A stretch of 64,000 nt of DNA from Agrostemma githago (taxonomy: Eukaryota > Streptophyta > Magnoliopsida > Caryophyllales > Caryophyllaceae). Location of the stretch: the NCBI GenBank assembly GCA_958450325.1, contig OY288239.1, forward strand, positions 44,857,811 to 44,921,810, in the 5' to 3' direction. The position numbers and the translations under genes were made by a program. Positions 11,144 through 21,356 of this stretch are shown here, piece after piece. Each line of letters starts with the position of its first letter. Position 1 is the first letter of the stretch. Under the pieces are notes generated by a model. It did not search any database, was not told the origin of the DNA, and saw nothing but the letters and a program-made list of their open reading frames with translations.

Positions 11144-12170
11144 TGATCCGAATCAAGAAGCTACTAATCCTAGTAAGGAAGTACTAAAGAGCTCAACGAA
11201 GTAATACCAGCTCCTACTTAACTATAGTTCAGCTACATTAGCACTAATAAAGAGTCGTCTTCAATTATGGAGCTAGCTCGAGTTTGAGCGGAATAAAGGA
11301 GCAAATAGTCAAGGATATATGAAGGCATTAACTTAGGTTCACACCCATTCAAGCATGGGAATTTCGGATGCGAGTTCATTTTGCAGCATTGTTTTGATCA
11401 GTCCATATCTCGAGTTATACTTAGATTTTCGTAGTCATTCAAAATGGAGGAGATAGATTTCGAGCTTATCTTTCCAATGACTATTCATGAAGGCTGATTG
11501 AACAAGTATTGACAAAGTTATGGTCCGAACAAGTCAGTTGTGCATTGGAAAGCACCGGGGTTAAAGAGGACGTTTGAAGCTGGTTGTTTTCACTTGGTGT
11601 GCACGTCCAAATGAAGCTTTGTTAGTAGCTCCATGTCCACACCAGCCACACCTTAATGCTCTCCTAGCTTTGGTTTTAACTCCATGTTTACACTAGCTTT
11701 GTTTTTAACTCCAACCTTGTAATTAGCTCATAGTTCACATTAGGCTTAAGCTTTGTTTTTGTCACCATTGTACTTTGTTATTGTCACCCTTGACCAGCCG
11801 GTTTAAGGGCTCTTGTAGGCTATAAATAGCCGGCCATTTGAAGGAATAAAGATAATCCAATTTGCAAATTAAAAACCTGAGTAAAGTTAAGCTTTGTGCT
11901 TTCTTTGTTTCGTCTTTGTAGTTTACAAGACAAAGTCTAGAGTGAGTCGCGTTACAAGCTCTAAACTCGCTACTTCAATCGCGTTGTTTGATTTAGCACC
12001 CGCTTTGTTGAAGTATAGGTCTACTTCACCTAGCATACTATCCTTGGTTACGGTTCATTCACGCTCAAAACTATCCTTTACTTTCTGTTTTGGTTACTTG
12101 TTTCACGTCCAAATCAGTTTACTAATCTTATATCTCATTCTTGTTTCAAAGTTCATATCAACTCACATCA
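11144..12170 (+). repeat. 5' LTR of A-mini (1027 bp)
   Basis: TGATCCGAAT to CTCACATCA. About 250 bp longer than the other family A LTRs because of a block at about 11360-11575 (beginning near AATTTCGGATGCGAG) that recurs only in the 3' LTR and in the truncated LTR at 47046-47849. TATA box in GGCTATAAATAGCC near 11818. Confidence 0.93.
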
Positions 12171-12174
12171 TTAG

Positions 12175-12186
12175 TGGTATCAGAGC
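12175..12186 (+). other. Primer-binding site of A-mini, initiator Met tRNA
   Basis: TGGTATCAGAGC, four bases (TTAG) after the LTR. Confidence 0.92.
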
Positions 12187-12211
12187 TTTGGTCATCCATT
12201 TAGACGTAAGC

Positions 12212-13873
12212 ATGGCAGGAGTTGTGAGCTTTGAAGACTCAAGCATCGTTAGTCTCTCTAAGTCCAATGGCGCACCTGCTCCTGAAGTCTACTTGGGAGA
12301 AAGAGAAGATGAACTCCCAACGTTTGGTAAGGTCTTGGTATTACGTACACTTCATGCTAATCCTATTCCACAAAACACCGAACAAAGAGACCAACTCTTT
12401 CACACAAAATGTCTAGTTAATACCAAGTGGTGTAGTTTGATTATTGATGGGGGTAGTTGTACTAATGTTGCGTCTACAGAAATGGTAGCTAAGTTAGGTC
12501 TCACCACCACTAATCACCCTAAACCGTATGCTTTACATTGGTTGGATAATGAGAACAAGATAAGGGTCACTAAACAAGTAAGGGTGGGTTTAACCATGGG
12601 TTCCTACGTTGATGAAGTTCTTTGCGATGTTATTCCTATGGATGCTTGTCATATACTTTTGGGACGTCCTTGGCAGTTTGATAGGGATGTAGTACACCAT
12701 GGGAGAAAAAACGAATACGAGTTAAGGGATAAGGGAAAGAAAATCATTCTAAAACCTATGACTCCCCAAGCTGTTAGAGCTATGACCTCCAACAAAACCA
12801 ATAAGCCTAACCTTACCATTGAGAGTGAAGTAGAACAGGCTTTAAAAGAGGGGGAACGTGTCTTTGACATGGGTACTATAGAGGAACCATTTAGGATTGA
12901 TAATGGGTTTGGAAGGAAACAATTCGAGGAGTTGCCAAAGGAATTGGGTTTGGTCATTCCTAATGAATTACCAGCTGGTTTGACACCTAGGGAAGATCAT
13001 GAAGTCTTAAGGTATGAAGATGTTAAGAACAATGTCGTGGCTAATGCTCTATCTTGTCACTACACACACTCATCCACTTTAGATGCAAGCACGCTTGGAT
13101 TTGAGACCTTGAAGGACTCCATGGATGCTGATGTACTCACCGAGTGCAAGGCTGGTGTTCTTGGTACTTTTGTTGAGTTTGTTTTGCAGGTAGATCTTCC
13201 TTTTACAAGAAACCATCGTTGTGTCCCAAGGCACCCTATTTCAGAGTGTATAACTAGAGAAACTCATGGAGAAAGACCAGCTGAAACTTTGGACATGACC
13301 AAGACCTTAGAGGTGATAAAAGAACACTTCTTTTTGCTAAAGATACAAGGGATTGATCAGAACATTGGGAGCAAATGCTTAACAAGGCCGTTCTCAAGGA
13401 GTCCTTTCAGAACAAGGGAGTACTTACCATTTTTTGAAATGACTCATTTCGGTGTTTGTTACCCAACAGATGAAGCTAGCAAAGGGCCTGACTTGTACGT
13501 TAGAGAAGTGATTCGGGCAAGGATCAAAGAAGCCTACAAAAGAAGGTCCAACAAAAACAGAAAACCGAGACTTTTCCAAGAGGATGACTTGGTTTTGGTT
13601 CACTTGAGAAAGGAGAGGTTTTCAAGCAAAAGGAAGACCAAGTGGAAGCCACAAACAGAAGTTCCATACAAGGTATACAACAATACTTGCAAGATGAAGT
13701 TGCCGGATAGTTATGAAGTTCATACCACGTCCAAAGTGGGAGATTTTGCTCTTTATCTTAATGAAGATGGCTGTTCAGAATTGAGGACAATTCCTTCTAA
13801 AGGGGGAGGAGATGATCCGAATCAAGAAGCTACTAATCCTAGTAAGGAAGTACTAAAGAGCTCAACGAAGTAA
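12212..13873 (+). CDS. A-mini polyprotein: protease plus eroded integrase remnant (553 aa)
   Basis: The ATG at 12212 (MAGVVSFEDSS) is chosen because it matches the start of all other family members; the open frame itself extends upstream into the LTR. The aspartic protease motif LIIDGGSCTNV is intact. The capsid and CCHC knuckle are absent, with a deletion like that of A-pol (PEVYLGEREDELPTF). RT and RNase H are reduced to a short scar (DHEVLRYEDVKNN, NALSCHYT), the scar type seen in A-gag. The integrase has lost the second His and a Cys of the HHCC finger and most of the DDE core, yet keeps the C-terminal LRKERF region. No stop or frameshift occurs. The frame passes the purine tract and stops 61 bases into the 3' LTR. 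Only protease activity could be encoded. It may be a recombinant of A-pol and A-gag. Confidence 0.85.
   Translation: MAGVVSFEDSSIVSLSKSNGAPAPEVYLGEREDELPTFGKVLVLRTLHANPIPQNTEQRDQLFHTKCLVNTKWCSLIIDGGSCTNVASTEMVAKLGLTTTNHPKPYALHWLDNENKIRVTKQVRVGLTMGSYVDEVLCDVIPMDACHILLGRPWQFDRDVVHHGRKNEYELRDKGKKIILKPMTPQAVRAMTSNKTNKPNLTIESEVEQALKEGERVFDMGTIEEPFRIDNGFGRKQFEELPKELGLVIPNELPAGLTPREDHEVLRYEDVKNNVVANALSCHYTHSSTLDASTLGFETLKDSMDADVLTECKAGVLGTFVEFVLQVDLPFTRNHRCVPRHPISECITRETHGERPAETLDMTKTLEVIKEHFFLLKIQGIDQNIGSKCLTRPFSRSPFRTREYLPFFEMTHFGVCYPTDEASKGPDLYVREVIRARIKEAYKRRSNKNRKPRLFQEDDLVLVHLRKERFSSKRKTKWKPQTEVPYKVYNNTCKMKLPDSYEVHTTSKVGDFALYLNEDGCSELRTIPSKGGGDDPNQEATNPSKEVLKSSTK
13799..13812 (+). other. Polypurine tract of A-mini
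   Basis: AAAGGGGGAGGAGA directly before the 3' LTR; primer for plus-strand DNA synthesis. It lies inside the coding frame. Confidence 0.9.
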
Positions 13874-14839
13874 TACCAGCTCCTACTTAACTATAGTTCA
13901 GCTACATTAGCACTAATAAAGAGTCGTCTTCAATTATGGAGCTAGCTCGAGTTTGAGCGGAATAAAGGAGCAAATAGTCAAGGATATATGAAGGCATTAA
14001 CTTAGGTTCACACCCATTCAAGCATGGGAATTTCGGATGCGAGTTCATTTTGCAGCATTGTTTTGATCAGTCCATATCTCGAGTTATACTTAGATTTTCG
14101 TAGTCATTCAAAATGGAGGAGATAGATTTCGAGCTTATCTTTCCAATGACTATTCATGAAGGCTGATTGAACAAGTATTGACAAAGTTATGGTCCGAACA
14201 AGTCAGTTGTGCATTGGAAAGCACCGGGGTTAAAGAGGACGTTTGAAGCTGGTTGTTTTCACTTGGTGTGCACGTCCAAATGAAGCTTTGTTAGTAGCTC
14301 CATGTCCACACCAGCCACACCTTAATGCTCTCCTAGCTTTGGTTTTAACTCCATGTTTACACTAGCTTTGTTTTTAACTCCAACCTTGTAATTAGCTCAT
14401 AGTTCACATTAGGCTTAAGCTTTGTTTTTGTCACCATTGTACTTTGTTATTGTCACCCTTGACCAGCCGGTTTAAGGGCTCTTGTAGGCTATAAATAGCC
14501 GGCCATTTGAAGGAATAAAGATAATCCAATTTGCAAATTAAAAACCTGAGTAAAGTTAAGCTTTGTGCTTTCTTTGTTTCGTCTTTGTAGTTTACAAGAC
14601 AAAGTCTAGAGTGAGTCGCGTTACAAGCTCTAAACTCGCTACTTCAATCGCGTTGTTTGATTTAGCACCCGCTTTGTTGAAGTATAGGTCTACTTCACCT
14701 AGCATACTATCCTTGGTTACGGTTCATTCACGCTCAAAACTATCCTTTACTTTCTGTTTTGGTTACTTGTTTCACGTCCAAATCAGTTTACTAATCTTAT
14801 ATCTCATTCTTGTTTCAAAGTTCATATCAACTCACATCA
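13813..14839 (+). repeat. 3' LTR of A-mini (1027 bp)
   Basis: Offset exactly 2669 bases from the 5' LTR, with no difference seen by eye. Followed by the target duplication GGCTT. Confidence 0.93.
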
Positions 14840-15183
14840 GGCTTGCCCATGTTTGAAGGAACCGAAGACCCGTTACTATATGTACGGGCCTTCAAAGAAT
14901 TCATGGCTATCAAAGGGGTAGATTCTTCGATGTTCAAGAATCATTTTGTTGCATCCCTTGAAAAGCACCCACGTGCCTGGTACTACAGGCTAGACCCGAA
15001 GAAATACCCTACCTGGGATGATGTGGCTACGGAGTTTGCCCGAAACTATGCTGACAACACCGAAATCCAAACCACAATGCGGTCTTTGGAGGTCATGGCC
15101 CAAGAGCCAAAAGAAGGTTTTACGAAGTACCTTCAACGCTGGAGAGCCGAGAGTGTGAAGCTGGTCGATAAGCTCAGTGAAAA
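14840..15183 (+). pseudogene. Tat-type gag of element D, continuation
   Basis: Continues the frame opened at 10839. It reads LPMFEGTEDPLLYVRAFKEF, then ASLEKHPRAWYYRL, TWDDVATEFARNY and KYLQRWRAESVKL, the retrotransposon gag (capsid) pattern of Tat elements, in which a Trp-Tyr pair and a Q-R-W-R helix are typical. It ends at about 15183 where a truncated A LTR is fused on, which supplies an accidental stop at 15191-15193. The zinc knuckle and everything downstream are missing. Confidence 0.75.
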
Positions 15184-15805
15184 GAGCAAATAGTCAAGGG
15201 CTTATGAAGGCATTAACTTGGGTTCACACTCATTCAAGCATGGGGAGTGCACCGGAGTTAAGAGGATGTTTGAGACTGATTGTGTTCACATAGTGTGCAC
15301 GTCTAATTGCTCCTTGTTAGCTTTGTTTTTAGCTCCTAGTTCACATGGGTGCCGCGTCTTAATGCTCTCTTGTTAGCTTTGTTTTTAGCTCCTAAAGCTT
15401 TGTTATTATCACCATGTAACTTTGTTATTATCACCTTGACCAGCCAGGTTTAAGGACACTTTGTAGGCTATATATAGCCGTAAACTTTGATGAATAAAAC
15501 ACACAAGATTTATACACAAAACTGAGTAAAGCATTGCTTTCTTTTACGTCCTTGTTGCTTACAAGACAAAGTCTAGAGTTAGTCGCGTTACAAGCTCTAA
15601 ACTCGCTACTTCAATCGCGTGTTTGATTTAGCACCCGCTTTGTTGAAGTATAGGTCTACTTCACTAAGCATACTATCCCTTGGTTACGGTTTATTCATCA
15701 TCACAAACTATCCTTACAATCTATTTTGTTGCTTTTGTTTACGTGCATTTCAGAATACTATCAACCTTCACGTTTTTGTTTCAAAGTTCATCTTAACTCA
15801 CATCA
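15184..15805 (+). repeat. 5'-truncated family A LTR
   Basis: Starts in mid-LTR (GAGCAAATAGTCAAGG) and ends correctly CTCACATCA. A TATA palindrome (GCTATATATAGC) lies near 15469. The left junction is with gag of element D, sharing only a few bases (AGAG), and the right junction is with LINE sequence. So it is not a simple solo LTR: a deletion joined D gag to the LTR interior, probably removing the rest of both elements. Confidence 0.8.
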
Positions 15806-16330
15806 CCTACAAATCTTCTCAATTTGTTTAATAATGCCGGAGGGAATGATGAATATCGCTGCCCAATAATTATGCAAGGTACTAAGGACTGATTTAACGA
15901 GCACTAAACATCCAGCGTAGTTCAGTTTACACGCCCCTAGTCTCCTTATTCTTTCCGTAACCTTGTGCACTAACGGTAAGCAGTTAAGAATAGATAATCT
16001 CGATGGTTTGATAGGTACACCCAGATAACAAAATGGAAGGTTTCCCTCCTGACAGCCTGAAACATCAATGATATCTTATTTAACTTGCTCCTTTACCCCA
16101 CTAAAATACACATTTGACTTACCTCTACTAAGCTTAAGACCCGAGGCCGCAGAGAAGGTCGCAAAAGTTCTAAGTAGGATCATGATGGAGTGCGTCTCTC
16201 CTTTACTAAAAAGAACAAGATCGTCAGCAAACATCAAGCTCGCTAACTTCATTGGTTTACAGAGAGGATAATCATTATCGATCATTATAATAATAAGAGA
16301 ACAAAAAGGGAAAATGATCACCTTCCAAAA
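15806..16330 (-). pseudogene. L1-type LINE reverse transcriptase fragment
   Basis: On the minus strand, one frame (16321-16076) reads KLASLMFADDLVLFSKGE followed by FSAASGLKLSRGKSNVYFSGV, the FADD catalytic box and thumb of plant L1 reverse transcriptases. A shifted frame continues with FCYLGVPIKPSRLSILNCL and YAGCLVLVKSVLSTLHNYW, the region after RT. At least one frameshift near 16080; both ends truncated. The family A LTR abuts its C-terminal side. Confidence 0.85.
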
Positions 16331-17263
16331 GATTGTCTAATCTAAATATTTGGACATACTGTCCAGAAAACTAAATTTTCCAGAATTTGTAAACTCAGTT
16401 TTTAAATAGTTTCCACGTTGATTGTCTAATCTCGACAATAACGATTAATAAAAAAGGTTATTTAATAACAATAATACCAACTATAGGGCGTCTTCCCAAA
16501 ATAATACTAATTTCAATAAATCTGAGAATAATACGTATTATTGAAGTAGTTAAACCAAAATAGCATAAGTGACTTTATAGCCTGCTACTTATCCTCCATC
16601 CTCCTCCTTAGACTTGGATAACCGGTGAACCGAGTCGGGTCAACTTCAGGTCGGGCCACTTTCGTATTATAATAATCGGGTTGACTTCAGGTTGGGTCGG
16701 ATAATTTCGGGTTCGAGTCATTCTCGAGTTTGTTGTTTTCAACTTCTTTTAGGGATATCGACTCGTTTTCTATAATAATAGTCGGGTCAGTTTTGGGTTA
16801 GCTCGGGTCAATTCGGATTACGGGTCAAAATCAAGTCATCAGTTCGGGTGTCGGGTGGGGTTCGGTTTGACTTATTCGGGTCGGAACAATATTGTCATGT
16901 CTACTCCTTACTTTTCTCTTTCGTCCTCTCTCTCCATTACCTTCATCGTTCTTCAGTTTTTTTTCTATACGTTTTATTTGGATTAATGTGTTCATTTTGG
17001 TGTAGAATTGTATTATTAGCTAAATTTGGTGAGGTTGAAGGAAGAGGAAGGCAGAGGACATTAATGACGTTTAATGCTTCGTACACTGAATAATCGAAAA
17101 GGTATGAACTAATATGAAAACAATTAAAAGCGAAAAAAAAGGTGAACGGGTTCTACCGGTAAATAGTCACTATAATATTCCAGTTTAACTACTCCAAAAA
17201 TACGTATTATTCTCAGATTTATTAAAATTGAAATTATTTTCGAAAGACGCTCTATAGTTGGTA
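16331..17263. mobile_element. Non-autonomous TIR element (MITE-like), with interrupted right end
   Basis: The left arm at about 16456-16545 (GGTTATTTAATAACAATAATACC, CAACTATAGGGCGTCTT, then ATCTGAGAATAATACG) is the inverted counterpart of the right arm at about 17180-17263 (ACGTATTATTCTCAGATTTATTAA, GACGCTCTATAGTTGGTA). Between them is AT-rich DNA with GGGTCGGGT-like words and no believable gene. The right arm is cut at GGTA by the Helitron-like element starting at 17264; a matching terminus (TTATTGCCGTTAAATAA) appears after it, near 21190. A further copy of the right arm lies at 21211-21356. Superfamily not determined. Confidence 0.5.
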
Positions 17264-20200
17264 CTAGTTGGAAAGCCCGTGCGATGTACGGGCCGATTTT
17301 TAGTGACAATGATAATTACACAATGTTAGAGGATTGCATAAATTTGTGAGACTACGCAACAGTGGAAATTAAGTCGAAGGTAAAAGTATGTTTAATAGTA
17401 AAGGAATACTATCCTCATATGTGAATGTGTTTTTTGGGAGGTCATACATGCGTAAACGTCAAATTAAATTATACGTGTGCATTGTATTTAAAACTCGTAA
17501 TATCTCTCTTTAAGACAGTACTCGATAAATATTTGGGTTGATAGTTGATTTCTAAAATCTAATAATGACTTCAATTTATAATGATCATTCCCTCATGATA
17601 ATATTTCAATGTGGTACAATTATACTACGGAGTACTTTCTCCTTCTTTCTGTCTTCTTCCATACTCTATTTTTGTCTTTCTATCTTCTTCCATCGCAAAT
17701 ATTTTTTATTTGGTTCGACCTCTTTACTATATTAACCTCACTTTTTACTTATAACTACAATTATAGAAGGGAGAAATATTTAATTTATACATATGGTGTT
17801 AGTCTTTCAATGACATTATTATTATTTCAATGTGAGATAATTTTACTTAATTTTATAGTCTTAAAAGCTCTTTATTTTTTGTCTATATTTAAGGACGAAT
17901 TATATAATGCAAATTCATCGCCCTATTATATAATTTTTCGATGTGAGATAGAGTTTTTCTAAGACTCAAAAGATGTTTGGTTAATATCTATGGACGAATG
18001 ATTACTCTTATTCATTATATAGAATTTAATCAGCTCATCGTAATTTTTCGATGTGGGATAATTTACTTAATTGTATAGCCTCAAAAGATTAAGGATCAAA
18101 AGATTTTTTTGTTGATATCTAAGAACGAATGATTATTCTTAATTATAATATAGAAATTTATCACATTAATATAAATTTTCGATGTGAGATGATTTTACTA
18201 TTTTTATATGTATATGTATTAGATTCATTACTTTTCGAGCAAATAATATGAAATTCATAACTTTATAATAATTTTTCGATGTGGGAAAATTTCACACACG
18301 TTTTGTAGTCTTAAGAGCCTTTTTAAGACTCAAAAGAGAAATTTTTACTTAAGTTTATTATAGTCTTTTTCTAAAACTCAAAAGATGTTTGGTTTATATC
18401 TATGAAATTCATGACTTTGTAATAATTTTTCGATGTGAGTAATTTTACTTAAGTTTATAGTCTTAAGAATTTTTTTAAGAGTCAAAAGTGTGGGATAATT
18501 TTACTTAACACAAAAACTTATGGTCTTAAGAATTTTTTTTAAGACCCAAAAGAGTTTATTTTTCCATCTAAGTTATTTATATATTAGAATTCGATCACCT
18601 TATTACGGAGTATACTTTTGGACAAATGATTATCTAAAACGAATGATTTCTCTTATTTATGATATCTCATCATAATTTTTTGATGTGTGATAATTCTATT
18701 TAAATTTATAGTTTTAAGAACTCTTTTTAGGACTCAAAATATTTCCAATTAATATTTAAAGACAATGATTACTTTTAGTTATATAATAGAATTTCATCAC
18801 TTTTTTGTAATTTTTTGATGTGGGATAATTTTACTTCAATTTATAGCCATAATAGGAGTGTTATAAGATTCAAAAAAAATTGATTAATATCTAAAACGAA
18901 TAATTTCTCTTACTGATGATGTAGAATTTTACCACCTCATCATGATTTTTTGATGCGGGATAATTTTAATTTAGTTTATATAGTCTTAAAAAGTTCTTCT
19001 AAGACTCAAAAGATTTCTCGTTGATATCTAAAAACAAATGATTGTTTTTATTCCGTATTTATATAGTAGAATTTCTATCACCTTATTATAATTTCTCGAT
19101 GTGGGATAATTTTACTTAAATTTATAGCTTTAAGAGCTTTTATAAGACAATTTTTTGGTTAATATCTAAAAACGAATGATGTCTCTTATTTGTGATATAG
19201 AATTTCAATCACCTCTACTTAGGTTTATAGTCTTAAAAACTCTTTTTAGAACTCAGATTTTTCTTAATATAAACACGAATGATTTCTCTTTTCCATTAGC
19301 TTACGGTCCTAAGAGCATTTTTAAGACTCAATTTAGTTGATATCCAAGGACAAACGCTTATTATTTATAATATAGAATTCATTACATCATCATAATTTTT
19401 TGATGTGAGACAACGTTAGGATAATTATAATAATAAAAGAGTTTGTTTTTATATCTAACTTAGAATGAGCGATTACTCTTATTTATATAATAAAATTCGA
19501 TCACCTTATTATAAATTTTTGATGTGGGATAATCTCGCCTAAGTTTGTAGTTTCAAGTACTTTTGTAAGACTCAATTTTTTTCTATAGTAAGAACAAATG
19601 ATTTATCTTATTTATAATATCAAATTCCATCACCTCGTAGTTTTTCGATATAGAATAATTTTGACTTAAATTTAGATATAGTCTTAAGAACTCTTGTAAT
19701 AATTTTACTTGAGTTTATAGTCTTAAGAGGTTTTTAAGACTCAATTGAGTTTTGGAAGATATCTAATAACAAATGATTAGTCATAATCTCTTAAGACTCA
19801 ATTGAGTTTTGGAAGATATCTAATAACAAATGATTAGTCATAATTTGGAGGAATAATTACTTTTATTTGTATAATAAAATTGTATCGTCTTATTGTAGAA
19901 TTAATTACTCTTATTTCTTATTCTAAGCCTATAAAGTTTTTTTTATTGATTTTAAGAACGAATGATTAGTCTTATGTATAATATAGAATTTCATTATCAT
20001 AATTTTTTGATGTGGGATAATTTACTGTCTCAAGAACTCCTTTTAAGACCCAAAAAAACACATGGTTACTCTTATTTATAATATAGAATCATCATCTTAT
20101 TTTAATTGTTTCGATGTGGGATAATTTTAAGTTTGTAGTCTTATTAATAGTTTTTTTAAGACTCCAAAAATTTTTAGTTGATATTCAAAAACAATGATTA

Positions 20201-21185
20201 CTCTTATTTATATTATAGAATTTCATAACTTCATTATAATTTTTCGATGTGGGATAATTATTTAAGGTTATAATCTTAATAGTTCTTTATGACTCAAAAG
20301 ATTTTTGATGGATATCTAAAGACGGATGATTACTATTATTTATAATAATAAAATTCTATCACCTCATTATAATTTTGATGTGATTAAGAGCTTTTTTTAA
20401 GACTAAAAAGTTTTTTTCGGTTGATATTTAAAGACAAATGATTATTCTTATTTATAATATAGAATCTCATTGTCATAATTGTTTTTGATGTGGGATAATA
20501 TAATTTACTCTTTTAAGAGCTCTTTTTAAGACTCAAACAAAAGTACACATGATTACTTTAGTATAAAATATCATCGGATAATTTTAAGTTTGTAGTCTTA
20601 CTAAGCTTTTTTAAGATTCAATTTTTTGGTCGATATTTAAAAACAATGATTCCAAAACCTCATCATTATTTTTCGATGTGGGATAATTTTTCAAGGTTTA
20701 TAATCTTAAGAGCTCCTGAAGACTCAATTTTTTTTGGTGGATATCTAAGCACAGATAGATTACTCTTATTTATAATATAGAATTTCAATCACCTTATTAT
20801 AATTTGTGGATGTGGGATAACTTTACCTTTTTTATACGTAATAAATTCATCACTTTTTCGATCAAATAATATGAAATTTATATTCTAATGAAAGCATTTT
20901 CTACCACGAATCTAATTATTTCATCTTTATAATTTTTTTTACGATAATTTTTTGTTAAATGAAATTTAAAGGTTTTAAGATACAAATTATAAAACATCAC
21001 ATTAATATAAAAGATTTAATGTATTATTATAATAATTAAAAGATTCTCTACTTGGTTTTTTTATTATTAATGATACTTTCCTAATCTAAGTTTTGCTGCA
21101 ACGGACCAATCATATCGCTCGAAAATTTTTATTTAATGGCAATAATCATAATCATTATATATATATATATATATATATATTGATT
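17264..21185 (-). mobile_element. Non-autonomous Helitron-like element
   Basis: Read on the minus strand, the left border has a Helitron-type 3' end: the hairpin GCCCGTACATCGCACGGGC, a short tail, then CTAG followed by T. The right border is less certain. It is placed near the TA-rich hairpin around 21150 because TTTTCGAGCGATATGATTGG, found there on the minus strand, recurs near the 5' end of a second candidate at 27783. The interior is a 3-kb array of degenerate repeats with no rolling-circle replication (Rep) or helicase ORF. The insertion interrupts the right arm of a TIR element at an A-T site, as expected for Helitrons. Confidence 0.5.
17600..20840. repeat. Degenerate tandem array, unit about 130-150 bp
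   Basis: More than 20 diverged copies of one unit follow each other. A typical unit carries TTTTCGATGTGGGATAATTT, a TTTATAGTCTTAAGAGC stretch, AAGACTCAAAAGATTTTT, and GAATGATTACTCTTATTTAT followed by an AGAATTTCATCACCT-like stretch. GATGTGGGATAA-type cores occur near 17832, 17941, 18049, 18181, 18818, 19098, 19526, 20011, 20113, 20246, 20481 and 20669. Very AT-rich, with no protein-coding pattern. The same unit occurs inverted at about 27990-28420. Confidence 0.85.
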
Positions 21186-21210
21186 ATGATTATTGCCGTT
21201 AAATAAAAAT
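21125..21210. repeat. Long hairpin: 30-bp arms around a (TA)n spacer
   Basis: Arm 21125-21154 pairs with arm 21181-21210 with one mismatch (AATGGC against AACGGC on the same strand), separated by a TA-rich spacer of 26 bases. The arm sequence resembles the terminus of the TIR element at 16456 (TTATTTAATNNCAATAAT), so it may be a tail-to-tail pair of its ends. Confidence 0.85.
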
Positions 21211-21356
21211 TAAAGGTGAAAAAGGAAGGTGGATGGGTAACCGGTCACATATACTACTCTGGTTTAATAACTCCAATATTACGTATTATTCTCAGATTTA
21301 TTAAGATTGATACTATTTTGCGAAGACACCCTATAATTGGTATTATTGTCGTTAAA
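21211..21356. repeat. Second copy of the TIR-element right arm
   Basis: Matches 17135-17263 along its length (CCGGT, ACTCTGGTTTAATAACTCC, ACGTATTATTCTCAGATTTA, AAGACACCCTATAATTGGTA) and carries the complete terminus TTATTGTCGTTAAATAACC. It shows what the interrupted copy would look like without the Helitron-like insertion. Confidence 0.6.

Larger units (their letters stand above)
11144..14839 (+). mobile_element. Family A retrotransposon, A-mini form, complete (3696 bp)
   Basis: Two 1027-bp LTRs (11144-12170 and 13813-14839) look identical by eye. Primer-binding site at 12175-12186, purine tract at 13799-13812, and a 5-bp target duplication GGCTT at 11139-11143 and 14840-14844. The single ORF lacks the capsid, zinc knuckle, RT and RNase H. 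Identical LTRs and a clean duplication mean recent transposition, so its proteins must have come from other elements. Confidence 0.93.
6858..15183 (+). mobile_element. Tat/Ogre-type Ty3/gypsy element D, 5' half, interrupted
   Basis: It consists of a 2768-bp 5' LTR, a primer-binding site complementary to tRNA-Arg, a 1.2-kb leader and the start of gag, which is interrupted by A-mini (11144-14839). Gag breaks off at about 15183 by fusion to a truncated A LTR, so pol and the 3' LTR are gone. The left border is precise: the Athila word AGCAAGCCCCAA is followed at once by TGTAGACACC, while in element C the same word continues CTTGCC. The long LTR, Arg primer and gag type point to the Tat lineage (Ogre/Retand). 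Confidence 0.75.

Noticed and set aside
11894..12211. 106-codon extension upstream of MAGVV in A-mini
   Set aside because: It lies in the LTR and primer site, is hydrophobic by chance, and is absent as a frame in the other copies. ATG 12212 is conserved across the family.
17609..17962. 117-codon ORF with hydrophobic segments
   Set aside because: AT-rich frame overlapping the first units of the degenerate tandem array; no family motif.
17264..20900. CRISPR-like array, because of regularly spaced repeats
   Set aside because: Units are long, diverged and without spacers, in plant DNA.
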